From positions 372,001-436,000 of the forward strand of contig NZ_JABBKX010000003.1 of the NCBI RefSeq assembly GCF_012927745.1: a DNA stretch of 64,000 bases. The letters run 5' to 3'. Shown here piece after piece: positions 8,628 to 15,997 of the stretch; position 1 is the first letter of the stretch; each line of letters starts with the position of its first letter. This DNA is from Neoroseomonas marina. GTDB taxonomy: Bacteria > Pseudomonadota > Alphaproteobacteria > Acetobacterales > Acetobacteraceae. The notes under the pieces are model-generated. The model searched no databases. It was given only the letters and a program-made list of their open reading frames with translations, and was not told where the DNA came from. Made by a program: the position numbers and the translations under genes.

Positions 8628-9317
8628 TCATCCGCGACGCCGCGCATAGAGGCGGGCGATGCGGTCCGGCGGCACGCCCACGAACCACAGCGCAAGGCAG
8701 GCCAGGTTGCGCGCCGATCGTCGCCACCAGCCGTCACGGCGCCAGCGCACGGCCGAGGTAACGAAGGCAGCATCGAGGGCGACGAGACGGCGCCGGCCGA
8801 TCCGGCGGACCAGGTCGACGTCCTCCATGATCGGGATCGCGCGGAAGCCGCCCAGGCGTTCCAGGAAGTCCCGGCGGATCAGCAGCCCCTGGTCGCCATA
8901 GGGCAGGCCGAGGACGCGGCAGCGCCAGGCAACGGCGCGTTCCAGTCGCCGCGCCTGGGGCGCGGCGTCGTCCAGGGCGAAGCGGAAATACCCCGCGCGG
9001 TCGGCGTTGGACGGGTCGGCCATGAAGGCCTCGGCAGCCTCGCGCCAGCCTCGGCCGGGCCGCGTATCGGCATGGAGGACGAGGATCCAGGGCGCCTCGA
9101 TGGCCGCGGCGCCGGCCGAAAGCTGGGTGCCGCGGCCGCGCGGAGCCGTTACGACCCGCGCGGCCGCGCGCGCGACCGCCGCCGTGCCATCCGTGCTGCC
9201 GCCATCGGCGACGACGATACCGGCGACCTGCCCGGCCAGCGCATCGAGCGTGCGCGCGAGGTTTTCCGCCGCGTTCAGCGTCGGGATGAGGGCCACGAGT
9301 TCGCCGGACGTTCTCAT
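8628..9317 (-). CDS. TIGR04283-type family 2 glycosyltransferase
   Basis: A 229-residue GT-A glycosyltransferase. The nucleotide-sugar site reads VADGGSTDGT (36-45) with the metal-binding LHADT (81-85); RGRGTQLSAG (60-69) and MEDVDLVRR (acceptor-side acid) match the TIGR04283 arsenosugar-associated group. It lacks a membrane anchor apart from a hydrophobic stretch near the C-terminus (NLACLALWFVGV). First gene of an operon with the TIGR04282 protein and the HPP membrane protein. Its start lies 15 bases from a perfect 19-bp palindrome in the divergent control region. Confidence 0.9.
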   Translation of the reverse strand: MRTSGELVALIPTLNAAENLARTLDALAGQVAGIVVADGGSTDGTAAVARAAARVVTAPRGRGTQLSAGAAAIEAPWILVLHADTRPGRGWREAAEAFMADPSNADRAGYFRFALDDAAPQARRLERAVAWRCRVLGLPYGDQGLLIRRDFLERLGGFRAIPIMEDVDLVRRIGRRRLVALDAAFVTSAVRWRRDGWWRRSARNLACLALWFVGVPPDRIARLYARRRG

Positions 9318-9331
9318 CCGGCGCCCCGCTC

Positions 9332-9350
9332 GGTTAATCCTGGATTAACC
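9332..9350. promoter_or_regulatory. Perfect 19-bp palindrome, candidate operator
   Basis: GGTTAATCC-T-GGATTAACC, two 9-base arms around one base. It is AT-rich against its surroundings and lies 15 bases upstream of the glycosyltransferase start and just before the LexA box of the divergent gene. It is probably a binding site for a dimeric regulator; the identity is unknown. Confidence 0.5.
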
Positions 9351-9354
9351 ACTT

Positions 9355-9369
9355 GTTCCCAATCTGTTC
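9355..9369. promoter_or_regulatory. LexA (SOS) box of alphaproteobacterial type
   Basis: GTTC-CCAATCT-GTTC fits the alphaproteobacterial LexA consensus GTTC-N7-GTTC exactly. It directly abuts a plausible promoter: TTGACG at 9370-9375 and GAGAAT at 9393-9398 with a 17-base spacer, pointing towards the radical SAM gene at 9435. Confidence 0.7.
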
Positions 9370-9398
9370 TTGACGTCAGAGGCACGCGCGGCGAGAAT
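9370..9398 (+). promoter_or_regulatory. Sigma-70-type promoter of the radical SAM gene
   Basis: A TTGACG -35 element (9370-9375), a 17-base spacer and a GAGAAT -10 element (9393-9398). The start codon is 37 bases further on. LexA bound just upstream of and touching the -35 box would block it. Confidence 0.55.
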
Positions 9399-9434
9399 GC
9401 GCAGGAACGAAATGGGAACACAGGGACCAGCGCC

Positions 9435-10586
9435 ATGCCCGACGGCACGCCCCATCGTCTCCCCCCCATGGGTGAGGCCTTTGCCCTTCCCCCCGCCGCC
9501 CGCAAGGGCCGCGGCGCCGGCCTGAACCCTGCCATCCGCTTCGAGGCATCCTCCCGCGAGGCCTTCGACGACGGCTGGGGCACGCTCGAAGCCGCCTTCG
9601 CCGACCTGCCACCCCTGCCCACCACGCTGACCCCCGACAAGTCGAAATCCGCGCTGGCCTGGAACGAGAGCCCCGATATCGGCTTCGACCGCGCCGTGAA
9701 CCCCTATCGCGGCTGCGAGCATGGCTGCGTCTACTGCTACGCCCGGCCCTCCCACGCCTATCTCGGCCTCTCCCCCGGCCTCGACTTCGAAACCCGGCTG
9801 ATCTTCAAGCCCGACGTCGCCGCGCTGCTCGAAAAGGAACTTCGCAAGCCCGGCTACGATCCGCGGCCGATCGCCCTCGGGTCCAACACAGATCCCTACC
9901 AGCCCGTCGAGCGCACCCTGAAGCTGACGCGCGCGGTGCTGGAAGTGCTCGATCGCTTCAACCACCCGGTCACCATCGTGACCAAGTCCGCGGGCGTGCT
10001 GCGCGACCTCGACATCCTCGCGCCGATGGCGAAGCGCAACCTGGCGCGGGTCTGCCTGTCGATCACGACGCTCGATCCGCGCCTCGCGCGCATCATGGAA
10101 CCCCGCGCCGCCTCCCCCGAGCGGCGCCTCGCCGCGGTGCGCGACCTCGCCGCCGCGGGCGTGCCGGCCGCGGTGCTCGCCGCGCCGATGATCCCGGGGG
10201 TGAACGACGCGGAACTCGAGACCATCCTCGAACGCGCAGCCGCCGCCGGCGCAAGCCATGCCGGCTACGTGCTGCTGCGCCTGCCGCTCGAGATCAAGCA
10301 GCTGTTCGAGGACTGGCTCGCCCGCCACATGCCGGACCGCGCCGCACGCGTGCTCTCGCTGATCCGCCAGACGCGCGGCGGCGCGCTGTATGACAGCCGC
10401 TTCGGCGTGCGCCAGAAGGGCACGGGGGCTTACGCCGACCTGCTCGCGCAACGCTTCGCGGTCGCCGCACGCCGGCTGAACCTGGAACGCCGCGGCGGCG
10501 GGGTGGGCAACCTCGACTGCACGCAGTTCCGCGTGCCGGATGCAGCGGGGAAGGCACCGCAGACGGCGCAGCTGGCGCTGTTCTGA
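9435..10586 (+). CDS. PA0069-family radical SAM protein (SplB-like)
   Basis: A 383-residue radical SAM enzyme. The [4Fe-4S] cluster motif is C94-x3-C98-x2-C101 in NPYRGCEHGCVYCYARPSH, with the family-typical TTLTPDKSKSALAWNESPD before it. The PA0069 group is distantly related to spore photoproduct lyase (SplB) and has no proven substrate. Start at ATG 9435, preceded by AGGGA at 9422-9426. An SOS box precedes its promoter, so induction by DNA damage is likely; a DNA-repair or damage-tolerance role is an inference from this and from the SplB resemblance. Confidence 0.9.
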   Translation: MPDGTPHRLPPMGEAFALPPAARKGRGAGLNPAIRFEASSREAFDDGWGTLEAAFADLPPLPTTLTPDKSKSALAWNESPDIGFDRAVNPYRGCEHGCVYCYARPSHAYLGLSPGLDFETRLIFKPDVAALLEKELRKPGYDPRPIALGSNTDPYQPVERTLKLTRAVLEVLDRFNHPVTIVTKSAGVLRDLDILAPMAKRNLARVCLSITTLDPRLARIMEPRAASPERRLAAVRDLAAAGVPAAVLAAPMIPGVNDAELETILERAAAAGASHAGYVLLRLPLEIKQLFEDWLARHMPDRAARVLSLIRQTRGGALYDSRFGVRQKGTGAYADLLAQRFAVAARRLNLERRGGGVGNLDCTQFRVPDAAGKAPQTAQLALF

Positions 10587-10594
10587 GCGGAGCA

Positions 10595-10653
10595 CGGAGA
10601 GGGGCCTTGCCCCTCTCCGGACCTCACCCCACCAAAGGCCAAAGGGCCTTTGG
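10595..10653. repeat. Two consecutive perfect hairpins
   Basis: First hairpin: 11-bp stem 10595-10605 with 10609-10619, loop CTT. Second: 9-bp stem 10632-10640 (CCAAAGGCC) with 10645-10653. They fill the gap between convergent radical SAM and moaB genes and probably end transcription on both sides. The GGGGC-CTT-GCCCC plus CCAAAGG...CCTTTGG arrangement looks like a dispersed intergenic repeat, which this window alone cannot prove. Confidence 0.6.
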
Positions 10654-10717
10654 AAACCTCGAGATTCATCGGGGAATTGGAGGGACGGCGCCCTCCCCCG
10701 TCCGCGCCGGACCAGCC

Positions 10718-11257
10718 TCACGCCGCCTTCAGGTGTTCCTTCAGCCGCGGCATCAGCTCGACCAGGTTGCAGGGCCGGTGCCGGCTGTCGAGCTGGAACT
10801 TCAGGATGTCGTCCCAGGCGTCCTTGCAGGCGCCGGTCGAGCCCGGCAGCGCGAACAGGTAGGTCCCGTCCGCGACGCCGCCGAGCGCGCGCGACTGCAT
10901 CGTGGAGGTGCCGATCTTCGCGTAGCTCAGCATCCGGAACAATTCGCCGAAGCCTTCGATTTCCTTCTCGAGCACGCGCTTGAAGGCTTCCGGCGTGACG
11001 TCGCGGCCGGTGATGCCGGTGCCACCGGTCGTGATGACGCAGTCGACGGCGGGATCGGCGATCCAGCGGCGCAGCGTGGCCTCGATGAGGTCGGCCTCGT
11101 CCTTCACGATCTCCCGCGCGACGCAATGGTGGCCGCCGGCGTCGATGCGGTCCTGCAGCGTCTGGCCGGAACGGTCGGTCGACAGGTCGCGCGTGTCGCT
11201 CACGGTGAGCACGGCGATGTTCACCGGCAGGAAGGGAAGGGATTCGTCGATCGGCAT
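10718..11257 (-). CDS. moaB: Molybdenum cofactor biosynthesis protein B
   Basis: A 179-residue MoaB/MogA-fold protein that adenylates molybdopterin before molybdenum insertion. The nucleotide/pterin site reads TTGGTGITGRDVTPEA, and LFALPGSTGACKDAWDDIL is the second conserved block. The N-terminal IAVLTVSDTRDLSTDRSG is typical. The gene stands alone; no other molybdopterin genes are in the window. The next gene, an exported creatininase-like protein, is transcribed in the same direction 57 bases upstream. Confidence 0.95.
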   Translation of the reverse strand: MPIDESLPFLPVNIAVLTVSDTRDLSTDRSGQTLQDRIDAGGHHCVAREIVKDEADLIEATLRRWIADPAVDCVITTGGTGITGRDVTPEAFKRVLEKEIEGFGELFRMLSYAKIGTSTMQSRALGGVADGTYLFALPGSTGACKDAWDDILKFQLDSRHRPCNLVELMPRLKEHLKAA

Positions 11258-11314
11258 GGCGTCCTCCGCGGATCGTGCCTCACCATGGGCGTGCGGGGGC
11301 CGCGCCGCAACGGT

Positions 11315-12127
11315 TCACCCCCCGCGCGCGGCGCGGATCTGGGCCACCGCCGCGGCGATGCGCATCGCGAGCAGCGCCTCCCCCCGCGCAACCGAGGCGC
11401 GGGACGGATCGCCGGTCGCGCCCGTGGCGGCCAACGCCTCGGCCCCCGCCGGCAGGCGGGAGAGGCGCACGCCCGCCGGATGCACCGACATCAGCTCGGA
11501 GGTGTCCTCGATCCCGGCATGGGTGCCGATGGTCGCGTCGGTCTCGCCTTGCTGCTTCAGCCAGGCATCCTGCTCGGCGATCGACGTGTAGTAGCGGTCG
11601 ACCGCCACGACCCGCACGCCCTGACGTCGCCATTCCGCGGTCAGGCGTGACGCGACGGTCGCCTGCGGCCGCTGGCTGCCGCCATGGTCGCCGATGAAGC
11701 AGATCAGCCGGAAGCCGGATCCGCGCAGGCTGCGGGCGATGCCGTCGAGCATCCCGGCGAAGGCGTCCTCCGTCACGCCGATGGTGCCGGGGAAGCGCAG
11801 GTGCCCCTCCGGCGGATCGAAGCGGCCCTGCGGGGCGAAGGGCAGCACCGGCACGGTCAGCGCGTCGCCCAGTTCCTCGGCGATCCGGCGCGCGGCGTGC
11901 CGCACGATATGGTCGTGCTTGCCGAGGATCATGTGCGCACCGTTCTGCTCCAACCCTCCGCTCGGCACGATCACGGTCCGCTTGCCGGCGGCGACGGCGT
12001 CGCGCACCTCCGGCCAGGTCATGTCGGCGATGTCGAGGCTTGGCGCTGCCTCGGCCCGCGCGAAGGTGGGCCATGTGGCGGCCAGCGCCACGCCGGCCGC
12101 GAGCGCGCGGCGTCCCGGCGCGCTCAC
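11315..12127 (-). CDS. Exported creatininase-family amidohydrolase
   Basis: A 270-residue creatininase-fold protein, normally a metal-dependent amidohydrolase acting on creatinine-like or pterin-type cyclic amides. Expected metal and active-site blocks are present in altered form: SGGLEQNGAHM for the usual STEQHGPH, LGKHDHI, FIGDHGGSQR for NGHGGN, and THAGIEDTSELM. The N-terminus is a twin-arginine-like or Sec signal (PGRRALAAGVALAATWPTFARAEA), so this member is periplasmic, which is unusual for the family. The true substrate is unknown. Confidence 0.85.
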   Translation of the reverse strand: MSAPGRRALAAGVALAATWPTFARAEAAPSLDIADMTWPEVRDAVAAGKRTVIVPSGGLEQNGAHMILGKHDHIVRHAARRIAEELGDALTVPVLPFAPQGRFDPPEGHLRFPGTIGVTEDAFAGMLDGIARSLRGSGFRLICFIGDHGGSQRPQATVASRLTAEWRRQGVRVVAVDRYYTSIAEQDAWLKQQGETDATIGTHAGIEDTSELMSVHPAGVRLSRLPAGAEALAATGATGDPSRASVARGEALLAMRIAAAVAQIRAARGG

Positions 12128-12210
12128 GCAGCCCGCCTGATGTGAAGACCCTTCCCAGGCGCGGGCCGAGTATGGGATTCCTGCCGCCGCATGACGATCG
12201 ATCCGACGCG

Positions 12211-13140
12211 ATGAACTGGTCCGAGTATGACCCGCTGACGGCGACCTGGAACTGGCTCGCCTCCATCCCGCACATCCTGACGGACCCGGCCTCCCCCTTC
12301 TGGTGGCCGAGCATCATCGTCGCGCTGCTCGGCCTCGGCGTCGCCGCCTGGGCGACCGGGATGAGCCTGCGCGAGGTGCGGCGCGAGGCAATGTCCTGCG
12401 GCGGCACGCGCTTCTGGAAGCAGTTGCCGGTCGATGTCGGGCTGATGGTGGTGAACTCGGCGATCCCGTTCCTGGCCGGGCCGGTGCTGCTCCTCGTCAG
12501 CGCGCTGGGCGCGACCTTCGGCTATCTGCTGATGGTCCCCGTCTTCGGCGCGCCGGAAGCCGGCGCACGCTTCGACCATCCGGCCGCCATGGTGCTGTCC
12601 GCCTTCGTCGCCTTCGTGATGGGCGACTTCGCGCTGTATTGGACGCACCGGATCTTCCATCGATTCCCGCTCCTCTGGCGCGCGCACAAGATGCACCACG
12701 TGCCCGAGATCCTGACACCCTTCACCGCCTTCCGCTTCTGGCCGCACGAACAGGTCGTCCATATCGGCGGCGCGACCTTCATGAACGGCCTTGGCCTCGG
12801 CCTGATGACGACGATGTTCGGGGCGAGCGTGACGCCGATGACGCTGCTCGGGGTGAACGCCTTCTCGCTGGTGTGGAACCTCGCCTTCGCGCATCTCCGC
12901 CACAGCCACGTCGCCCTGCCCTTCCCGCGCTGGCTGTCGCATGTGCTGGTCAGCCCGCACATGCACCAGGTCCATCATTCGGTCGAGGAACGCCACCACG
13001 ACCGCAACTACGCCACTGTCTTCGCGCTGTGGGACTGGATGTTCGGCTCGCTCTACATCCCGCATCCCCGGGAACGCTTCCGCTTCGGCGTCGAGCATGC
13101 CGCCCCCGAACCCGCCGCGGTGCCCGCCGCGCCGCGATGA
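12211..13140 (+). CDS. Sterol desaturase / fatty acid hydroxylase family protein
   Basis: A 309-residue membrane di-iron enzyme that would hydroxylate or desaturate a lipid or carotenoid. Hydrophobic segments lie at about 32-50, 77-110 and 125-145. The three histidine clusters are HRIFH (146-150), HKMHH (159-163) and HMHQVHH followed by ERHHD near residue 250. The ATG at 12211 is chosen because MNWSEYDPLT is a reasonable start; an in-frame ATG at 12172 would add 13 unremarkable residues. Neither has a strong ribosome site. It ends three bases before the convergent transglycosylase. Confidence 0.85.
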   Translation: MNWSEYDPLTATWNWLASIPHILTDPASPFWWPSIIVALLGLGVAAWATGMSLREVRREAMSCGGTRFWKQLPVDVGLMVVNSAIPFLAGPVLLLVSALGATFGYLLMVPVFGAPEAGARFDHPAAMVLSAFVAFVMGDFALYWTHRIFHRFPLLWRAHKMHHVPEILTPFTAFRFWPHEQVVHIGGATFMNGLGLGLMTTMFGASVTPMTLLGVNAFSLVWNLAFAHLRHSHVALPFPRWLSHVLVSPHMHQVHHSVEERHHDRNYATVFALWDWMFGSLYIPHPRERFRFGVEHAAPEPAAVPAAPR

Positions 13141-13143
13141 GGC

Positions 13144-14961
13144 TCAGTGCAGGGTCGCGCCGCGACGGCCAGCCTGGGCGAGCAGTTCCTCCGCCCCCAC
13201 GAAGCGTGGGAAGGCGCCGCGCGCCAGCGCCTCGAGGCTCGGCGTGGGCAGGTTCAGGCGCGAAGCATAGATCCAGGAATAGGCCAGCACGCGCTGGACG
13301 TAGACCCGCGTCTCCTCGACCGGGATCGCCTCGATGAACAGGAAGGGATCGACACGGTGCCGCGCGGCGGGCAGCCATCGCGCGAGGTTGCCCGGGCCGG
13401 CGTTGTAGGCGGCGAGCAGCCGGATCAGGTCGCCCTGCACCGCCTCATGGTTCGCGAGGTAGAGCATGTAGCGCTGCCCGATCTCGAGCGAGAGGCCCGG
13501 ATCATGCAGCCGCTGCGCGCCCTCGCCCCGGAAGGACGGATCGTTCGCGACGTAGGCCGCGGTTGAGGGCATGACCTGCAGCAGCCCCCGCGCGCCGGCG
13601 CGGGACACCGCCGCCGGATCGAAATTCGATTCCTGCCGGGCCATGGCGTAGAGCAGCGAGGGATCGACGCGGAACCCCTGCGCGGGTTCGAGCCGCGGCA
13701 GCGGGAAGCGCGCCAGGTCCCGCGGTCGTCCGTCCGCGCCCTGCGCCAGCCCGGCAAGCTGCGCACCGAGCGTCGTCAGCCCCGCACGCTGCGCCGTCGT
13801 CAGCATCGCCGCCAGCAGCGCCGCATTGCCACGCGCGGCGGGCCACAGCGCGCGCAGCTCGGCCTCCGCGCGGTCCTGCTGGCCGATCTGCAGCAGCGCG
13901 AGCGCGCGCCAACCGCCCGCGGTCTCGACCAGCGGCGTCACCGCCCCGTCGCCACCGCTGTCGCCCTGCCAGGCGAAGCCGGGCGCGAGGCCCAGGGCGC
14001 GCCGCGCCAGCAGCCCATGGAAGGTGCGCGGCTCCTGCGCCGCCTGCAGCATCCAGGGAACGTAGTTCTGCGGCCGGCGGGCGCGGATTGCCGCCCGCGC
14101 CGTCCAGAAGGCCGCCGAGGCGCGCACGGCGGCGGATCCGGCCTCGGCCCGCGCGGCGGTCTCGAAATAGGGCAGCGCGACCTCGTAACGGCCGAGCCCC
14201 CAGGCGGCGAGGCCCGCCGCGAAGGCCGCGCGCCCCGTGCGGTCCAGCCGGCCGCGCGCGACTTCGGAGGCCATGCGGAAGGCCGCGACGTCCTCCCCGC
14301 GGCGGAACAGCGCGAGCGCGATGTCCGCCCGCAGCGCGGCCGCGTAGGCCGGGGTCATGCCGCGCGTGCGACGGATGAGTTCCAGCGCCCCGCGCGTATC
14401 GCCCGAGGCGGCCCTTTCGCGCACGGTGCGGTCGAGCGCGGGGTTGCGGGCGAAGCCGCGGGAGGCTCCCTCGCGTTCCTCGGGAACGGCATCGCCATCC
14501 TCGGGCGAGCCGGCCTCGGCCGGCGCGGGCGGCAGCGCCGCGCCCTGCGGCGAGAGGCTTACCAGCAGGGCGTGGATCGCCGGCGCGTCAGGCAGATCGC
14601 CATGGCGGGCGAGCCAGGCGCGCGCGTCGTCGGCGCGCGGCGCCTCGGCGCCCGGCCGCAGCCAGCGATCGGCCAGGATATGGCCATCAAGGCGATGATC
14701 GCGCAGCGCCTCCTGCTCGCGCCGCGCCGCCGCCAGGTCGCCCGCGGCCTGCAACTGGAAGATGCGGACGAGCCGCGCCGCGTCCGGCGCGGCGAGGGGT
14801 CGTGGCAAGGCGACACCCGCCGTGGTGCGGGGGGCGCCTGAGGCGGTCTGGTCGGCCCGTTGCGCCGCAGCCGGGAGGGGGGCCCCGAACCACAGCGACG
14901 CGCCGACCATGGCCACGAAGGCAGGCGGGGCGCGCCGGGCCATGGGGCAGATCGCTCGCAT
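13144..14961 (-). CDS. Soluble lytic transglycosylase
   Basis: A 605-residue periplasmic enzyme that cleaves peptidoglycan to 1,6-anhydromuramyl products. After a signal peptide (about 1-34, ending in AAAQRA) comes a long alpha-superhelical region with TPR-like repeats, then the SLT catalytic domain: ARQESNFDP holds the catalytic Glu (about 444), followed by GLLQVMPSTA and AYNAGPGN. This is the Slt70 layout. The ATG at 14961 is preferred because it leaves a proper signal peptide; the frame stays open further upstream. It lies downstream of the uracil-DNA glycosylase on the same strand, 124 bases apart. Confidence 0.92.
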   Translation of the reverse strand: MRAICPMARRAPPAFVAMVGASLWFGAPLPAAAQRADQTASGAPRTTAGVALPRPLAAPDAARLVRIFQLQAAGDLAAARREQEALRDHRLDGHILADRWLRPGAEAPRADDARAWLARHGDLPDAPAIHALLVSLSPQGAALPPAPAEAGSPEDGDAVPEEREGASRGFARNPALDRTVRERAASGDTRGALELIRRTRGMTPAYAAALRADIALALFRRGEDVAAFRMASEVARGRLDRTGRAAFAAGLAAWGLGRYEVALPYFETAARAEAGSAAVRASAAFWTARAAIRARRPQNYVPWMLQAAQEPRTFHGLLARRALGLAPGFAWQGDSGGDGAVTPLVETAGGWRALALLQIGQQDRAEAELRALWPAARGNAALLAAMLTTAQRAGLTTLGAQLAGLAQGADGRPRDLARFPLPRLEPAQGFRVDPSLLYAMARQESNFDPAAVSRAGARGLLQVMPSTAAYVANDPSFRGEGAQRLHDPGLSLEIGQRYMLYLANHEAVQGDLIRLLAAYNAGPGNLARWLPAARHRVDPFLFIEAIPVEETRVYVQRVLAYSWIYASRLNLPTPSLEALARGAFPRFVGAEELLAQAGRRGATLH

Positions 14962-15085
14962 GGCGACTCGGCAGTAACGACCGCTTTCCCCCGCGCGCAA
15001 CTCCGATTGCCGAGACGAAAGCCACGCCCTGAGACGGCCTACCACGGATCAGACACTTGAGGGGCGTCCTGCAGGTCCGGTCTCG

Positions 15086-15922
15086 TCAACTTTCTTGCGA
15101 GGCCGCATCAAGTGTGCGCCGCAGCATGAGGAGATCCGCCCAGGCGTCGCGCTTGGCCGCCGGCGTGCGCAGCAGATAGGCCGGATGGAGCGTGGCGAGC
15201 GCCGGCACCTCGCCCAGGCCGTCCACCGCGATGCGGTGCCATTTCCCGCGCAGCCGGGTGATGCCGTCCTTCGCCCGCAGCAGCGTCTTGGCCGAGACGC
15301 CGCCCAGCATCACCACATGCCGCGGCCGCGCGAGCGCGATATGGCGCAGCACGAAGGGCAGGAACAGGTTGACCTCGGCATCCGTCGGCGTGCGGTTTCC
15401 CGGCGGCCGCCAGGGCAGGATGTTCGTGATGTAGAAGCCGCCCTCGTCCCGCTTCAGCCCGATCGAGCCGAGCATCCGGTCGAGCAGTTGCCCAGACTGG
15501 CCGACGAAGGGCCGCCCGAGCCGGTCCTCCTCCGCGCCAGGCGCCTCGCCGATGAACATCAGACGGCTTTCCGGCGCGCCGTCCGCGAAGACCAGGTTGG
15601 TTGCGGTCTCCCGCAGCGCGGAACCGTCGAAGGCGGCGATGGCGGCGCGCAGGGCGTCGAGGCTTGTGGCCGTGGCGGCGGCCTCCGCCGCGCGGGTCGC
15701 GGCTGGGCTCGCCGGCGCGGCGGGGGTGGCAGCGACGAGGCGCGGCGCGGCGGAACCGCGCGGGGGCGGCGCCGCTGCGGGTGCCGAAGCCGGAACCGGG
15801 GCCGCGGCATGCGCCGGGGACCGGTCCGGCGGCGCATCCTCCAGCGCCTCCTCCGCCCCCCAGTCCAGTTGCAGCGCCAAGGCCGCGAGAAGCGCCGCCC
15901 GATCGTGCTCCATCCCGGTCAT
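15086..15922 (-). CDS. Uracil-DNA glycosylase, family 4-like, lacking cysteines
   Basis: A 278-residue base-excision enzyme that removes uracil from DNA. A disordered Pro/Ala-rich N-terminus (about 28-85) precedes the catalytic domain. Motif A is GEAPGAEED (125-133), followed by [26 protein letters not shown] (170-179) and the C-terminal motif B HPAYLL. The family-4 iron-sulphur ligands are all absent: SALRETA stands where the first cysteine pair is expected, W171 replaces the cysteine of CRPP, and no cysteine occurs anywhere in the protein. RGKWHRI rules out the UdgX KRRIH loop. GAGG six bases upstream supports the ATG at 15922. Confidence 0.88.
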   Translation of the reverse strand: MTGMEHDRAALLAALALQLDWGAEEALEDAPPDRSPAHAAAPVPASAPAAAPPPRGSAAPRLVAATPAAPASPAATRAAEAAATATSLDALRAAIAAFDGSALRETATNLVFADGAPESRLMFIGEAPGAEEDRLGRPFVGQSGQLLDRMLGSIGLKRDEGGFYITNILPWRPPGNRTPTDAEVNLFLPFVLRHIALARPRHVVMLGGVSAKTLLRAKDGITRLRGKWHRIAVDGLGEVPALATLHPAYLLRTPAAKRDAWADLLMLRRTLDAASQES

Positions 15923-15997
15923 ATCGGGCCTCGCCGGGGTTCCGTGCAACCCGGCCTGCCGCTACATGGGTCCCAACAAGCGAGGGAAACTAGGCGG

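Noticed and set aside
15086-15922. UdgX-type glycosylase that crosslinks to uracil DNA
   Set aside because: The loop reads RGKWHRI, and the KRRIH segment that defines UdgX is absent.
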